DNA of 64,000 nucleotides from an uncultured Prevotella sp. (GCA_946402275.1 CAMIVY010000006.1:51569-115568); one strand, 5' to 3'; positions 1 to 14,793 are shown, counted from the stretch's first letter. A program made the numbers and translations. The notes: generated by a model not told the origin, from the letters alone.

Positions 1-399
1 CTCTTGCGCTTGATACGGATAGGGAGGCGTTGGGGTCTGCGGACGGTTACGTTTCACTGAGCCTGGTTTGAGAGTCAGCGGGAACGACTGCCCGTGTTGT
101 TTGAACGTACCCATAACGAAATCGCCTATATTGACACCCTCATAATTGGCATTGATAGACGGAACGGCGACTTTGATGCCCATTGCCGTGCGTTCCAACT
201 GGGCAGGAATACCCTTTGCGCCTTGGTCAGGCGAGTCTATCGTACATTTCTCACCATCAAAATGGAACACAAGTGGAATTTCATTTCCATACACACTCAG
301 CTTTCCCGTCCAATCGCCTTTTATGTCACAGACTTGTGCTTTTGTTACGATAGCTATGAAGCCAATCAATAAAAATAGAATGATAAATCTTGTCTTCAT
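1..399 (-). CDS. Secreted alpha/beta-hydrolase family protein, N-terminal part (cut by window edge)
   Basis: The reading frame is open from the ATG at 399-397 to the window edge, so only the first 133 codons are present. It begins with a lipid-free signal peptide (MKTRFIIL..., hydrophobic core, then AQVCD). A beta-rich segment containing GDWTGKL and LVFHFDG follows, and the visible part ends in a Pro/Arg-rich linker (RNRPQTPTPPYPY). In Bacteroidetes this N-terminal arrangement usually precedes a serine-hydrolase (S33/alpha-beta hydrolase) domain. That domain lies outside the window, so the enzymatic call rests on resemblance of the leader domain. The ATG overlaps the stop of the upstream winged-helix gene by 4 bp (ATGA), which indicates translational coupling. 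Confidence 0.6.
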   Translation of the reverse strand, partial: MKTRFIILFLLIGFIAIVTKAQVCDIKGDWTGKLSVYGNEIPLVFHFDGEKCTIDSPDQGAKGIPAQLERTAMGIKVAVPSINANYEGVNIGDFVMGTFKQHGQSFPLTLKPGSVKRNRPQTPTPPYPYQAQE

Positions 400-689
400 G
401 TCTTTTTTACATTAAGATAACCTTTCAGAGCTTTAACATATTCCTCAAAAGCTTTCAGTCCTGTAGGTGTGATACGGCAGAGGGTACAGGGTTTCTTGCC
501 CTTAAAAGTCTTCTCCACCTCAATGTAGCCCGCTGCCGAGAGTTTGTCTATCTGCACACTCAGGTTGCCCGCCGTGGCTCCCGTCTGCTCCTTGATGTAC
601 GGGAACTCGGCTTCTTCAGTGTTGATGAGCAGCGACATCACGGCTAGTCGCAACTCGGAGTGAAGCAGGGGGTCTAATGGCTTGAACAT
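396..689 (-). CDS. Winged-helix transcriptional regulator (HTH_34/MarR-like)
   Basis: A 97-residue protein made almost wholly of one winged helix-turn-helix. Residues 1-25 form the lead helix (PLLHSELRLAVMSLL). The recognition region is around TGATAGNLSVQIDKLSAAGYIEVEKTF, and the wing and last helix follow (TPTGLKAFEEYVKAL). Short regulators of this kind in Bacteroidetes are typically encoded beside a membrane protein, as here (gene at 702-1328). It overlaps the next hydrolase gene by 4 bp and lies 12 bp after the membrane gene, so the three form one operon. It probably controls its own operon, but no operator was identified. Confidence 0.8.
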   Translation of the reverse strand: MFKPLDPLLHSELRLAVMSLLINTEEAEFPYIKEQTGATAGNLSVQIDKLSAAGYIEVEKTFKGKKPCTLCRITPTGLKAFEEYVKALKGYLNVKKT

Positions 690-701
690 GTTCGTACCTC
701 C

Positions 702-1328
702 TTATTTCTGGTTTTGCAAGAGAATCGTTATGCCTGGCACAATCAGACCAATCAAGGCCACAATAGCCATCACATAGAGTTGTGTATGACCAGAGAAATG
801 CAAAGCACCGAAAAATCCGCCGATACCCGCGATAAGACCGCATACCTGAATGATGCGGTTTCGGATGACAAGTCCCATGATGGTCGTACCCATCCCAAAA
901 CACAAGGAGATGACGCTTGTAATGCAGCCAAATGCATACACTTTGGGCAAAATCAGTTCCATTGGTAACACACCGCAACCGATAAAACCGAATATCATCC
1001 CTACACCACAGCAGAAAACGCCAAACGTTGCCCACACATGACCGATGGTCTTCCCTACAAAAGTAGTTGGGATGCTTTCTCTTCGTTTGCCGATTATCCA
1101 GTCGCCTGCATATCCTATCAGCCACAACATAGCCCACAGCATATTCCATACAGGCCCGCCATGATTCTTCCACAGGTAGGCGATGAGCAACGAGAATATG
1201 ATCATACAAAGTCCCCACCAGATAAGCGGCAGAGCCGAATTCTTGTTGATGGTTCGCTGACTGCGCTCTATTGATTCTCTAATTATCTCCAGACTGCGCT
1301 CAGCAGTCAGATTGTTATCTACTTCCAT
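702..1328 (-). CDS. Multi-pass membrane protein of unknown function, partner of winged-helix regulator
   Basis: 208 residues with a charged N-terminal helix (about residues 1-30, LEIIRESIERSQRT) followed by roughly six hydrophobic segments, near residues 33-52, 60-75, 95-115, 130-150, 155-175 and 183-202. No catalytic motif is recognised. It is the first gene of a three-gene operon and is preceded by a good Bacteroidetes-type promoter about 110 bp upstream. Pairing with a short HTH regulator suggests a sensing or stress-related membrane function, but that is inference. Confidence 0.65.
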   Translation of the reverse strand: MEVDNNLTAERSLEIIRESIERSQRTINKNSALPLIWWGLCMIIFSLLIAYLWKNHGGPVWNMLWAMLWLIGYAGDWIIGKRRESIPTTFVGKTIGHVWATFGVFCCGVGMIFGFIGCGVLPMELILPKVYAFGCITSVISLCFGMGTTIMGLVIRNRIIQVCGLIAGIGGFFGALHFSGHTQLYVMAIVALIGLIVPGITILLQNQK

Positions 1329-1435
1329 TGTTGTTTCATTTTAAAAGTTGTTCTACGTTTGTTTTAATACTCTCTGGCCTCGTTCGTGCTCCTGCAGAAA
1401 GCCCGAATTTAGCCTATTGTGTCCGGTTCACGCCG

Positions 1436-1467
1436 CAAAGATAAAGAAGTTTATAATATAAACCAAA
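1436..1467 (-). promoter_or_regulatory. Promoter of the membrane protein/HTH/hydrolase operon
   Basis: On the minus strand a -33 element TTTGG (1467-1463) and a -7 box TATCTTTG (1443-1436) are separated by 19 bp, matching the Bacteroidetes housekeeping promoter. The predicted leader is about 100 nt. Confidence 0.65.
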
Positions 1468-1692
1468 TTATTTCGCAAATATTTTTTCGTTAAGGCACAA
1501 ATTTAACATTTCTTTAAAGATATTACCCATGTAACACTAGCTTTACAATAACGACCCCAAACAACTCCAATGGAACTCTAAGAAGGCTTCATAAGGAAAA
1601 CATGCTTAGGGCATTAGTAACATTACCTCTTCCCCAGTTCACCTAAGCATCAGCTCCTATATTTGTTCGTTTAATGTTCGTCTGTTATGCGT
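1468..1692. other. Gene-less AT-rich stretch
   Basis: No open frame with coding character and no recognised RNA was seen between the divergent promoter region and the repeat at 1693. The sequence is AT-rich with short T-runs. Confidence 0.4.
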
Positions 1693-1754
1693 TTGTTGTC
1701 CGTTATTTAATCGGACAACAATCGAACAACAATCGGACAACAATCGGACAACAG
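1693..1754. repeat. 11-bp tandem repeat with a perfect hairpin at its left edge
   Basis: Four consecutive 11-bp units (TCGGACAACAA with one or two changes) occupy 1711-1754. The first unit pairs with an inverted copy, TTGTTGTCCG at 1693-1702, giving a perfect 10-bp stem with a 9-nt loop. It lies in a non-coding stretch upstream of a broken secreted-protein gene. Its function is unknown. Confidence 0.8.
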
Positions 1755-1774
1755 ATGTAGATGGAGTAAGGGAT

Positions 1775-1805
1775 GATGACAAATAACCTGTTTATCAGTC
1801 TTCTT
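1775..1805 (+). repeat. Copy A of a duplicated leader/terminator-like sequence
   Basis: This segment (GATGACAAATAAC, then TTATCAGTCTT) is nearly identical to the terminator at 2128-2163. Here the stem is imperfect and the T-run is interrupted. Both copies sit 20-60 bp before an ATG that starts a signal peptide, which suggests a local duplication of an upstream region. Confidence 0.5.
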
Positions 1806-1831
1806 AATGACATAACTAATTACAAATGAAC

Positions 1832-2110
1832 ATGATGAAGAAAGTTTTATGGATGACCTTCCTCGCATTCTGTATGACCATTTCGGTGTAGGCACAAGTA
1901 TCGGCCATCTTCGAAATCTACAAGACGAAGATAGAGCAGTATTTCACCAACAGCGGAAGAGATTGGCGAACCATGTATCGAGCCTACGTCCAGCAGTTCT
2001 TTGACCAAGATCCGCTCGGCATCCCGAAGGGTGACGCTTGCCTTAGCAAGAAAGCGGCTTCGCCGATTAGAAGGCTAAAAAGAAGTAATCAATTGCAAAA
2101 ATGGCTATAA
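1832..2110 (+). pseudogene. Small secreted protein gene with in-frame stop in the signal peptide
   Basis: From the ATG at 1832 (or 1835) the frame reads MMKKVLWMTFLAFCMTISV, then TAG at 1889-1891, then AQVSAIFEIYKTKIEQYF, and continues open to TAA at 2108. The peptide on both sides of the stop fits a typical Bacteroidetes exported protein: positive N-terminus, hydrophobic core and an AQ cleavage site. A single base change from a sense codon would explain the TAG. About 70 residues of mature region follow, ending in a Lys/Arg-rich tail, and they match no family I recognise. It may be a recently inactivated gene or a remnant of a longer one. A sequencing error at 1889-1891 cannot be excluded. 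Confidence 0.55.
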
Positions 2111-2127
2111 CTCATGAACCAATAAGG

Positions 2128-2163
2128 ACTGATGACAAATAACGATGTTATCAGTCTTTTTTA
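2128..2163 (+). terminator. Rho-independent terminator (copy B of the duplicated leader)
   Basis: GACTGATGAC (2128-2137) pairs with GTTATCAGTC (2147-2156, one G-T pair) and is followed by a run of six or more T. It lies just after the broken gene and 20 bp before the next start codon, so it could also act as an attenuator for the glycosidase operon. Confidence 0.6.
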
Positions 2164-2183
2164 TATAATAAAACTACTTAAAA

Positions 2184-4889
2184 ATGAAGAAAATTACAGT
2201 TATTGCTGTTATCGCCCTATTAGCCATTACGGCTATGGCGCAACGAATTAGTATCCAGACAGGAAAGAAAGCATCTGCACGTGAGCAATATGCTGCAGAA
2301 TACCTGCAGAAGAAATTAACCGAGATGGGCTATACCGTCAATCCCAAGAAAGCAGACTGCAAGATTATGCTTTCGAACGCAAACAGCGGAACAGCAGAAG
2401 GTTATACGATAGCCAAGAATAAGAAGGGTATCACGGTGACGGGCAATGACGCCACAGGTGTTATCTATGGTTGTGTGGAACTGGCAGACCGCATCCGTCA
2501 AGCCGGCGGACTTGACATACAGCCTGTAACGGAAGCACCCCAAATGGTAATGCGCGGCACATGTATCGGATTGCAGAAGACGGTGTATCTGCCGGGGCAT
2601 GGCGTCTATGAATACCCTTACACCCCCGAGAACTTCCCTTGGTTCTATGACAAGGCTGAATGGGTGAAATACCTCGACATGATGGTGGAAAACAAATACA
2701 ACTCGCTATACCTGTGGAACGGTCATCCCTTTGCCTCGCTAGTGAAGCTGAAGGACTATCCCTTCGCACTGGAGGTGGATGAGGAGACATTCAAGAAGAA
2801 CGAAGAAATCTTCTCGTTCCTCACCCACGAGGCCGACAAACGCGGCATCTGGGTGATTCAGATGTTTTATAACATCATCCTGAGCAAGCCCTTTGCCGAC
2901 CATTACGGCCTGAAGACACAGGATCGCCACCGCCCCATCACGCCATTGATTAGTGACTATACCCGAAAGAGCATCGCTGCCTTCATCGAGAACTATCCTA
3001 ACGTCGGTCTTTTGGTATGCCTGGGTGAAGCTATGGCTACCATTGAGGATGATGTGAAGTGGATGAAGGAAACCATCATCCCCGGCATCAAGGATGGACT
3101 GAAGGCAGTTGACAGTTCACAGTTGACAGTTGACAGTTCCAACCCTTCTCAACTCTCAACTGTCAACTCTCATCATCTTCCTCCCATCGTGCTGCGCTCG
3201 CACGATACCGACGGGCCATTGGTTCTCAAAGAGTCGTTGCCCCTCTACCCCAACATCTACACGATGTCGAAATATACGGGTGAGTCGCTGACCACCTATA
3301 CACCAGGCGGACCTTGGGGCGAGACCCATCGCCAGTTGGCTGCCGCTGCTCCCGTGCATATTGACAATGTACATATCTTGGCAAATCTGGAACCTTGGCG
3401 CTGGTCATCGCCCGCCTTCATCCAGAAGACCGTTCAGGCCATGCACCGCGTACACCACTCCAAGGGCTTGCACCTCTATCCGCAGGCCTCCTACTGGGAC
3501 TGGCCCTATACCGCAGATAAACTCCCCAATGGCGAACGCCTGAAGCAGCTGGACCGCGACTGGATGTGGTATCAGGCATGGGGACGATACAGTTGGAACG
3601 ACCAGCGTGGTGCTGATAAGACCTATTGGAAGCAGACTTTGGCCGATTATTATGGCATCGACACCATTGCTGCCGGTCACATGCTCAACGCTTACGACGA
3701 GGCCGGTGAGATAGCACCTAAGCTGCTGCGCCGCTTTGGCATCACCGAGGGCAACCGTCAGACATTGCTGCTGGGCATGACGATGGGCGAGCTGGTGAAT
3801 CCATATAAATATACCATCTACCCGGGCTTCTACGAGAGTTGCGGACCTGAAGGCGAGAAGCTGATAGAGTATATTGAGAAAGAATATAAGGGACAGCCAC
3901 ACCTGGGTGAACTCCCCTTTGACATCGTTGACCAGTGTGTCAATCATGGTGACAGGGCACTCGTTGAGATGGGAGCCGCAGCCGCCAAGCCCACCCGCCA
4001 TGCCGACGAATACCAGCGTGTGTGGAACGACATCCTCTGCTATGCCTCCTTCGCCAAGGCCTTCCAGCTGAAGGTACGTGCTGCTGCCGAGGTGCTGCGT
4101 TACAAGTGGACGCAGGACATCAGCCACCTGGAAACAGCTGTCATCTGGTTGGAACAGAGCCTCAGCATCTGGTACGACCTGAGTCGCATGACGGACAACT
4201 GGTATCTCTATGCCAACTCCATGCAGACGGCACAGCGTCGCATTCCTGTTGGCGGTGACGGCGGCAAGATGAAGACGTGGAGCGAGCTGGCTGTGGTCTA
4301 TCAGGCAGAACTGGATGCCTTCAAGGAGAACATCGAGAAGCTAAAGAACCCTGCTCCAGCCTCCGCCATTAAGATACAGCCTGCCCAGCCTGCCCAGATC
4401 ACCATCCACTCACCGCTCAACGCTCACCTCTTACCTCTAAAGAAAGGCGCCATCCTGTTCGAGAAGCGTCCCGACACACCCGTTGACTCGCTGGCTCCCG
4501 AACTGGCAGGTCTGCAGGCTTTGGTATTGAACCGTGACACTACCCGCATCGTGGGCACTACCATCGAGTATGAGAGCGACAAGCCCGTGAAACTGCTCGT
4601 GGGTCTCTTCAAGGACGACGACAAGAAGTTTGCCAAAGCCCCCAAACTGGAGATTGACGCTACGGGTAATGAGTACGGACAGGCAGAGCCCATCCTGACC
4701 AATGCCATCAGCATCGTGCAGATGCCCAAGGTGAATATCCACCAGTATTCGCTGCCAGCAGGTCGCAATACCATCCGCCTGCCCAAAGGTATTCTCATGG
4801 TAGCAGGATTCACCCAAAGTGACATCAAGCCGCGCGACTGCGGACTCAATGGTCCGTCGGGCGAGGTAGATTGGCTGTTCCAAAAATAA
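2184..4889 (+). CDS. Secreted glycosidase: GH20-type N-domain plus TIM barrel of unassigned family
   Basis: 901 residues. A signal peptide (MKKITVIAVIALLAITAMAQ) precedes an alpha/beta domain at about 20-125 (AREQYAAEYLQKKLTEMGY, GYTIAKNKKGITVTG) like the domain 2 that accompanies GH20 hexosaminidases and alpha-glucuronidases. A TIM-barrel-like region follows at about 130-560 (WVKYLDMMVENKYNSLYLW, ENYPNVGLLVCLGEAM, LHLYPQASYWDWPY), then a helical region and a C-terminal beta domain. It probably hydrolyses a plant-type glycan in the periplasm or at the surface. The exact family is not recognised and the catalytic acids are not assigned. Two heptamer repeat tracts lie inside the frame (residues about 308-332 and 742-753). 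It is followed 9 bp later by the propeller-GH2 fusion, so both are probably in one operon. Confidence 0.6.
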   Translation: MKKITVIAVIALLAITAMAQRISIQTGKKASAREQYAAEYLQKKLTEMGYTVNPKKADCKIMLSNANSGTAEGYTIAKNKKGITVTGNDATGVIYGCVELADRIRQAGGLDIQPVTEAPQMVMRGTCIGLQKTVYLPGHGVYEYPYTPENFPWFYDKAEWVKYLDMMVENKYNSLYLWNGHPFASLVKLKDYPFALEVDEETFKKNEEIFSFLTHEADKRGIWVIQMFYNIILSKPFADHYGLKTQDRHRPITPLISDYTRKSIAAFIENYPNVGLLVCLGEAMATIEDDVKWMKETIIPGIKDGLKAVDSSQLTVDSSNPSQLSTVNSHHLPPIVLRSHDTDGPLVLKESLPLYPNIYTMSKYTGESLTTYTPGGPWGETHRQLAAAAPVHIDNVHILANLEPWRWSSPAFIQKTVQAMHRVHHSKGLHLYPQASYWDWPYTADKLPNGERLKQLDRDWMWYQAWGRYSWNDQRGADKTYWKQTLADYYGIDTIAAGHMLNAYDEAGEIAPKLLRRFGITEGNRQTLLLGMTMGELVNPYKYTIYPGFYESCGPEGEKLIEYIEKEYKGQPHLGELPFDIVDQCVNHGDRALVEMGAAAAKPTRHADEYQRVWNDILCYASFAKAFQLKVRAAAEVLRYKWTQDISHLETAVIWLEQSLSIWYDLSRMTDNWYLYANSMQTAQRRIPVGGDGGKMKTWSELAVVYQAELDAFKENIEKLKNPAPASAIKIQPAQPAQITIHSPLNAHLLPLKKGAILFEKRPDTPVDSLAPELAGLQALVLNRDTTRIVGTTIEYESDKPVKLLVGLFKDDDKKFAKAPKLEIDATGNEYGQAEPILTNAISIVQMPKVNIHQYSLPAGRNTIRLPKGILMVAGFTQSDIKPRDCGLNGPSGEVDWLFQK
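3106..3178 (+). repeat. Five heptamers (CAGTTGA type) followed by an inverted heptamer tract, inside a CDS
   Basis: 3106-3140 reads as five CAGTTGA-type units. 3144-3178 reads as five degenerate AACTCTC-type units of the opposite sense, with 3 bp between, so the two tracts could pair. They encode a low-complexity Ser/Asn/Leu segment in the glycosidase at 2184-4889. Confidence 0.75.
4407..4441 (+). repeat. Five-unit heptamer tract (CGCTCAC type) inside a CDS
   Basis: Five successive 7-bp units (CACTCAC, CGCTCAA, CGCTCAC, CTCTTAC, CTCTAAA), 35 bp in total. They encode residues about 742-753 of the same glycosidase, at a domain boundary. Confidence 0.65.
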
Positions 4890-4898
4890 GACAAGACG

Positions 4899-11617
<6,719 letters not shown>

Positions 11618-11654
11618 TTTGCATTTTAACTTACTACTTAAAATATTTAAGATT

Positions 11655-12107
11655 ATGAAAAAGTACATAAACTTACTGTGCGTGCTGATATTAGCATTGA
11701 CACTAATTGACTTGGTGATGAGCATTTTTTTCTCTAACAACGAGTCATCCGACAGAGTAGTATTAAAGAATATCACGGAAAGTCAGCTGCTCTTGCTATT
11801 TGGCTTCGCATTGGTGGTACTGGGTTGCCTTATCACCGCCATCGTCAGCTTCATCAAGTTCATCCTGAACATAAACCGCAACGAGGTGTTCACCCGAAAG
11901 AACATCAGCCTCCTTCGCTGGTATGCCGCCGCCACTCTGATGGCCTCTGTGTGCCTCGTCCTCATCGGCCACTACTTCCCCACCGTCCTCGACCTTGGTG
12001 TCGAAGAAATTATCGAAGGAGTCATTGAAGGAGCCTTCGCCCTGCTCATTGCCGAAGTGTTCAGCATCGGCATGAAACTGGAGGAAGAGAAGAACACTGC
12101 CGCGTAA
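11655..12107 (+). CDS. DUF2975-type small membrane protein
   Basis: 150 residues from the ATG at 11655. An in-frame start at 11619 would add 12 residues but is a poor candidate. There are about four hydrophobic segments: near 5-25, 44-68, 85-105 and 112-135. The cytoplasmic loop NINRNEVFTRKNISLLRW is characteristic of the DUF2975 family, which normally neighbours a small Xre-type regulator. None is present here, because the next gene is convergent. The function is unknown. It lies 37 bp after the glycosidase operon and may be transcribed with it. Confidence 0.65.
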   Translation: MKKYINLLCVLILALTLIDLVMSIFFSNNESSDRVVLKNITESQLLLLFGFALVVLGCLITAIVSFIKFILNINRNEVFTRKNISLLRWYAAATLMASVCLVLIGHYFPTVLDLGVEEIIEGVIEGAFALLIAEVFSIGMKLEEEKNTAA

Positions 12108-12140
12108 AAAGAACGTGGGAAGGGTCCGGCGGAGAACCTC

Positions 12141-12941
12141 TCACTTATTTTTATTTATCTTCATCAGTACGGAACGGAGGACGAACCAGGCATGCAGGAG
12201 GACAGTCTGTACATAGCCGTAATGCGCGGCCATGACGTCGAAGCGCTCCCACAGTGAGGCTTGGTGATGCTGGGTGGTGTCGCCGCCTTCCTCAAAGTTG
12301 GCTACAATGACGTTGGCATTAACAAGGGGCAGACCCATGCGGTCAGCTTCTTTCATGATGCGAATGCACCAATCGACATCTGCGGAGTGGCGATATTTCA
12401 GGTTATAGGGGAACTGGCGGGCTATGTCGAGACGGGCATAGAAGGCCTGATGGCAGACCAGCATGCCTTTTTTGAAGGAGCGCCATGTGAGCACCTTAGG
12501 TGGACGATGACGACGCAGATGGAGAAAGCGACCCTCGCCATCTGTGATGGCTGTGTCGCCATAGACCACGGCGGGGAGGGAGGAGGTCTGAAGGATGATG
12601 TCTGAAGAATGAGGGGTGATGGCATTGACCACCGTCTGTATGGTATCAGGGGCATAGAGCGAGTCGCCTGCGTTAAGGAACACTATATAGTGGCCCGTCG
12701 CCTTCTGGAGTCCTTTGTTCATGGCATCGTAGAGTCCGTTGTCAGGTTCCGACTGTATGATGACCTCATGGCGACTTGTGGTTTGGTATTGCTGAGCTAT
12801 CCGCAGAGTATCGTCCTTGGAAGCGCCATCGATGATGAGGTGCTCGATGTGGGGATAGGTCTGGCTAAGCACGCTGTCGAGGGTTCGCTGTAAGGTGCGT
12901 GCTGCATTATAGGTAATGGTAACTATCGAAATCCGTATCAT
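12141..12941 (-). CDS. Family 2 glycosyltransferase
   Basis: 266 residues with a GT-A fold signature: SIVTITYNAARTLQRTLDSV at the N-terminus, HLIIDGASKDDT, the donor-binding region EPDNGLYDAMNKGL, and the metal-site region FLNAGDSLYAPD. It should add a sugar to a lipid-linked or surface polysaccharide acceptor from the cytoplasmic face. There is no membrane anchor. It is translationally coupled (4-bp overlap) to the upstream GT4 gene, so the pair probably acts in sequence. Acceptor and donor cannot be predicted. Confidence 0.85.
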   Translation of the reverse strand: MIRISIVTITYNAARTLQRTLDSVLSQTYPHIEHLIIDGASKDDTLRIAQQYQTTSRHEVIIQSEPDNGLYDAMNKGLQKATGHYIVFLNAGDSLYAPDTIQTVVNAITPHSSDIILQTSSLPAVVYGDTAITDGEGRFLHLRRHRPPKVLTWRSFKKGMLVCHQAFYARLDIARQFPYNLKYRHSADVDWCIRIMKEADRMGLPLVNANVIVANFEEGGDTTQHHQASLWERFDVMAAHYGYVQTVLLHAWFVLRSVLMKINKNK

Positions 12942-14203
12942 CGCTTCATCTCCTTTGGCTGCATGGCTGATTCATAGACTTCGATATAGCGCTTGGCCAC
13001 GCTCTGCTGCGAATAGCTGTGGGCTACCTTCTGCACGGCAGACTTGCCCAGTTCCGCATAATCGGCCTCCTCCAAGACGTAACGGATGCCTGCAGCCAGG
13101 TCATCGACATCACGGAAACGGGCCACATAGCCGTTTTGCCGGTGGTCAATCATCTCGGGAATGCCTCCCACCTGGAAGCCCACACAGGGCACTCCGCATG
13201 CCATCGACTCCATGAGCGTGTTGGGCAAGTTGTCTTCCAACGAAGGGAGCACAAAGACATCGGCACTATTATACACCTCAACGATGCGCTTCGGATTGCT
13301 GACATAGCCCAATGGACAGGCGGGGAGAGAGAGTTGCGAAGCAACATCCTCAGCATGTCCGCCAAGGATACCGACCACCGTGTCCTGCTTCATCTCCGGA
13401 TGCTTCTCCACCAACTTAGCGACGGCATCCACGAAATAGCCCATGCCCTTGCGCGGATCGGTGACACGCTGTGACACGAAGAGGATGATCCGCTTGTCGG
13501 TGGGAAGGTTCAATGCCCGACGAGCCTCCTGCTTGTCCTGAGGACGGAACACATGGGTATCGATGGGATTGGGAATACTGGTCACCACCTGACCTCTCAG
13601 CAACGCACTCTTGCGAGCCTCGTCAGCGAGCCATTGGCTACAAGCCACATAGGTGACACGCTGCCCCTGAAGCATGCGCTGCTTCTTTAGCCACACCCGA
13701 TGAGAGAAGTCAAGCCCACCAGACATCAGCGGACAATGGCAGCACTCCGTTTGGAAAGCCTTACAGCCACGGGCATAATGGCAGATGGCTGTAGCAGGCC
13801 ATATATCGTGCATGGTCCACACCACGGGTTTGCCACTTTCCAGTATCTTACGGATATTCTTCAGCGAAAGCATGCCTTGGTTCACCCAATGCAGGTGGAT
13901 GACATCGGCTTCTTGGAATTCAGGCAATGTAGTGATGTCCACCCCACAGTTAGCAATGTCTATCTCAAACAAATGGTCGCGTTTCATACACAAATGAAGC
14001 CAGATGACCAACCGCTCCCAAAGGAAATTCCATTGTGCGCGCCACTTGGCCTTCAATCCGCAAACGGTCAGCGAGTCGGTCTCCTTGTCGCGAACCAGCA
14101 TCTTCGCCTTCACCCCATTGTTCTTCAGTGCCTCCATCAGCCGGTTGGCGGCTACGGCAGCTCCTCCGGTGCGTTCGCTTGTATTGACAATCAGTACTCT
14201 CAT
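12938..14203 (-). CDS. Family 4 (GT-B) glycosyltransferase
   Basis: 421 residues. The N-terminal Rossmann half begins RVLIVNTSERTGGAAVAANRL and contains DVIHLHWVNQGMLS. The C-terminal half contains the GT4 donor site: LFVSQRVTDPRKGMGYFVDAV, FVLPSLEDNLPNTLMESMACG (E-x7-E region) and VGGIPEMIDH. It is a cytoplasmic retaining glycosyltransferase, probably for surface polysaccharide. It is first in a two-gene operon with a clear promoter 26 bp upstream. Confidence 0.87.
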   Translation of the reverse strand: MRVLIVNTSERTGGAAVAANRLMEALKNNGVKAKMLVRDKETDSLTVCGLKAKWRAQWNFLWERLVIWLHLCMKRDHLFEIDIANCGVDITTLPEFQEADVIHLHWVNQGMLSLKNIRKILESGKPVVWTMHDIWPATAICHYARGCKAFQTECCHCPLMSGGLDFSHRVWLKKQRMLQGQRVTYVACSQWLADEARKSALLRGQVVTSIPNPIDTHVFRPQDKQEARRALNLPTDKRIILFVSQRVTDPRKGMGYFVDAVAKLVEKHPEMKQDTVVGILGGHAEDVASQLSLPACPLGYVSNPKRIVEVYNSADVFVLPSLEDNLPNTLMESMACGVPCVGFQVGGIPEMIDHRQNGYVARFRDVDDLAAGIRYVLEEADYAELGKSAVQKVAHSYSQQSVAKRYIEVYESAMQPKEMKR

Positions 14204-14228
14204 ACCTACTATTCTTTAATACAAGGGA

Positions 14229-14259
14229 CAAAGGTAGTGCAAATCGAGAGAAATGCAAA
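14229..14259 (-). promoter_or_regulatory. Promoter of the glycosyltransferase operon
   Basis: Minus strand -33 TTTG (14259-14256), 19-bp spacer, -7 TACCTTTG (14236-14229). The leader is about 20 nt. Confidence 0.7.
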
Positions 14260-14434
14260 ATAAATCCCCATTTATTTTCATTTTCGAGATGTAGCCTACC
14301 TAAGACAGAAGTAAATAAGGAATAAAAAAATGTAAATAAGCGTAGAAGTTATGTTAACAACTGTTGTTATCGCACACAATCACTTGATTTAAGTCAAGAA
14401 TAGTGCACTTTTTACACCAAAAAGATGATAAATA

Positions 14435-14465
14435 TTTGTTCGTAACGAAAAAGTTCGTACCTTTG
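14435..14465 (+). promoter_or_regulatory. Promoter of the candidate structured RNA
   Basis: -33 TTTG (14435-14438), 19-bp spacer, -7 TACCTTTG (14458-14465). No plausible protein gene follows on this strand before the terminator at 14761-14793. Confidence 0.7.
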
Positions 14466-14469
14466 CATC

Positions 14470-14793
14470 GTCAAACAAAGACAACCGGTTCACTCCGGCT
14501 TTGACTAAGTGAAGTCAAAGATTGGTTAATAGATTGTTTTAGGTTAGTAGTAATATTTATAGTTTTAGGTTTTTAGTTATTGGTAAAAAGAAAGTTTTAA
14601 ATGTGTGGAAAACAGTGGTCGCTGTGAAGCGCTCATAACTTTCTTTTATTTTGAAAAGGTTAGTATTAATAAGATATTCCTGCTGAGAGGCAGGCCCTCC
14701 GGTTCAAAAGCCGGAATTTATTAGAATAAGGATTTTTAGTTAAACATAGGCTTTTGGATGCCGCTGCTCGTTGATGAGTAGCGGTATTTTTTT
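14470..14793 (+). ncRNA. Candidate structured non-coding RNA, about 324 nt
   Basis: The segment is bounded by a consensus promoter and an intrinsic terminator and has no credible ORF. It is rich in hairpins: CTTTGACT/AGTCAAAG (14499-14506 with 14513-14520); an 11-bp helix AAAAGAAAGTT/AACTTTCTTTT (14586-14596 with 14637-14647) enclosing CGCT-GTGA-AGCG with a GNRA-type tetraloop (14620-14631); CCTGC/GCAGG (14679-14694); and TCCGG/CCGGA (14698-14715). It lacks the hallmarks of tmRNA, RNase P RNA and SRP RNA that I know. An identity such as 6S-like RNA cannot be settled by eye. Confidence 0.6.
14761..14793 (+). terminator. Intrinsic terminator of the candidate RNA
   Basis: Stem CCGCTGCTC/GAGTAGCGG (one G-T pair) with a 6-nt loop, followed by TAT7. 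Confidence 0.8.

Noticed and set aside
14470..14793. tmRNA, RNase P RNA or SRP RNA
   Set aside because: No tRNA-like ends, no tag ORF, no GAGGAAAGUC-type core and no SRP Alu or tetraloop arrangement that I can recognise.
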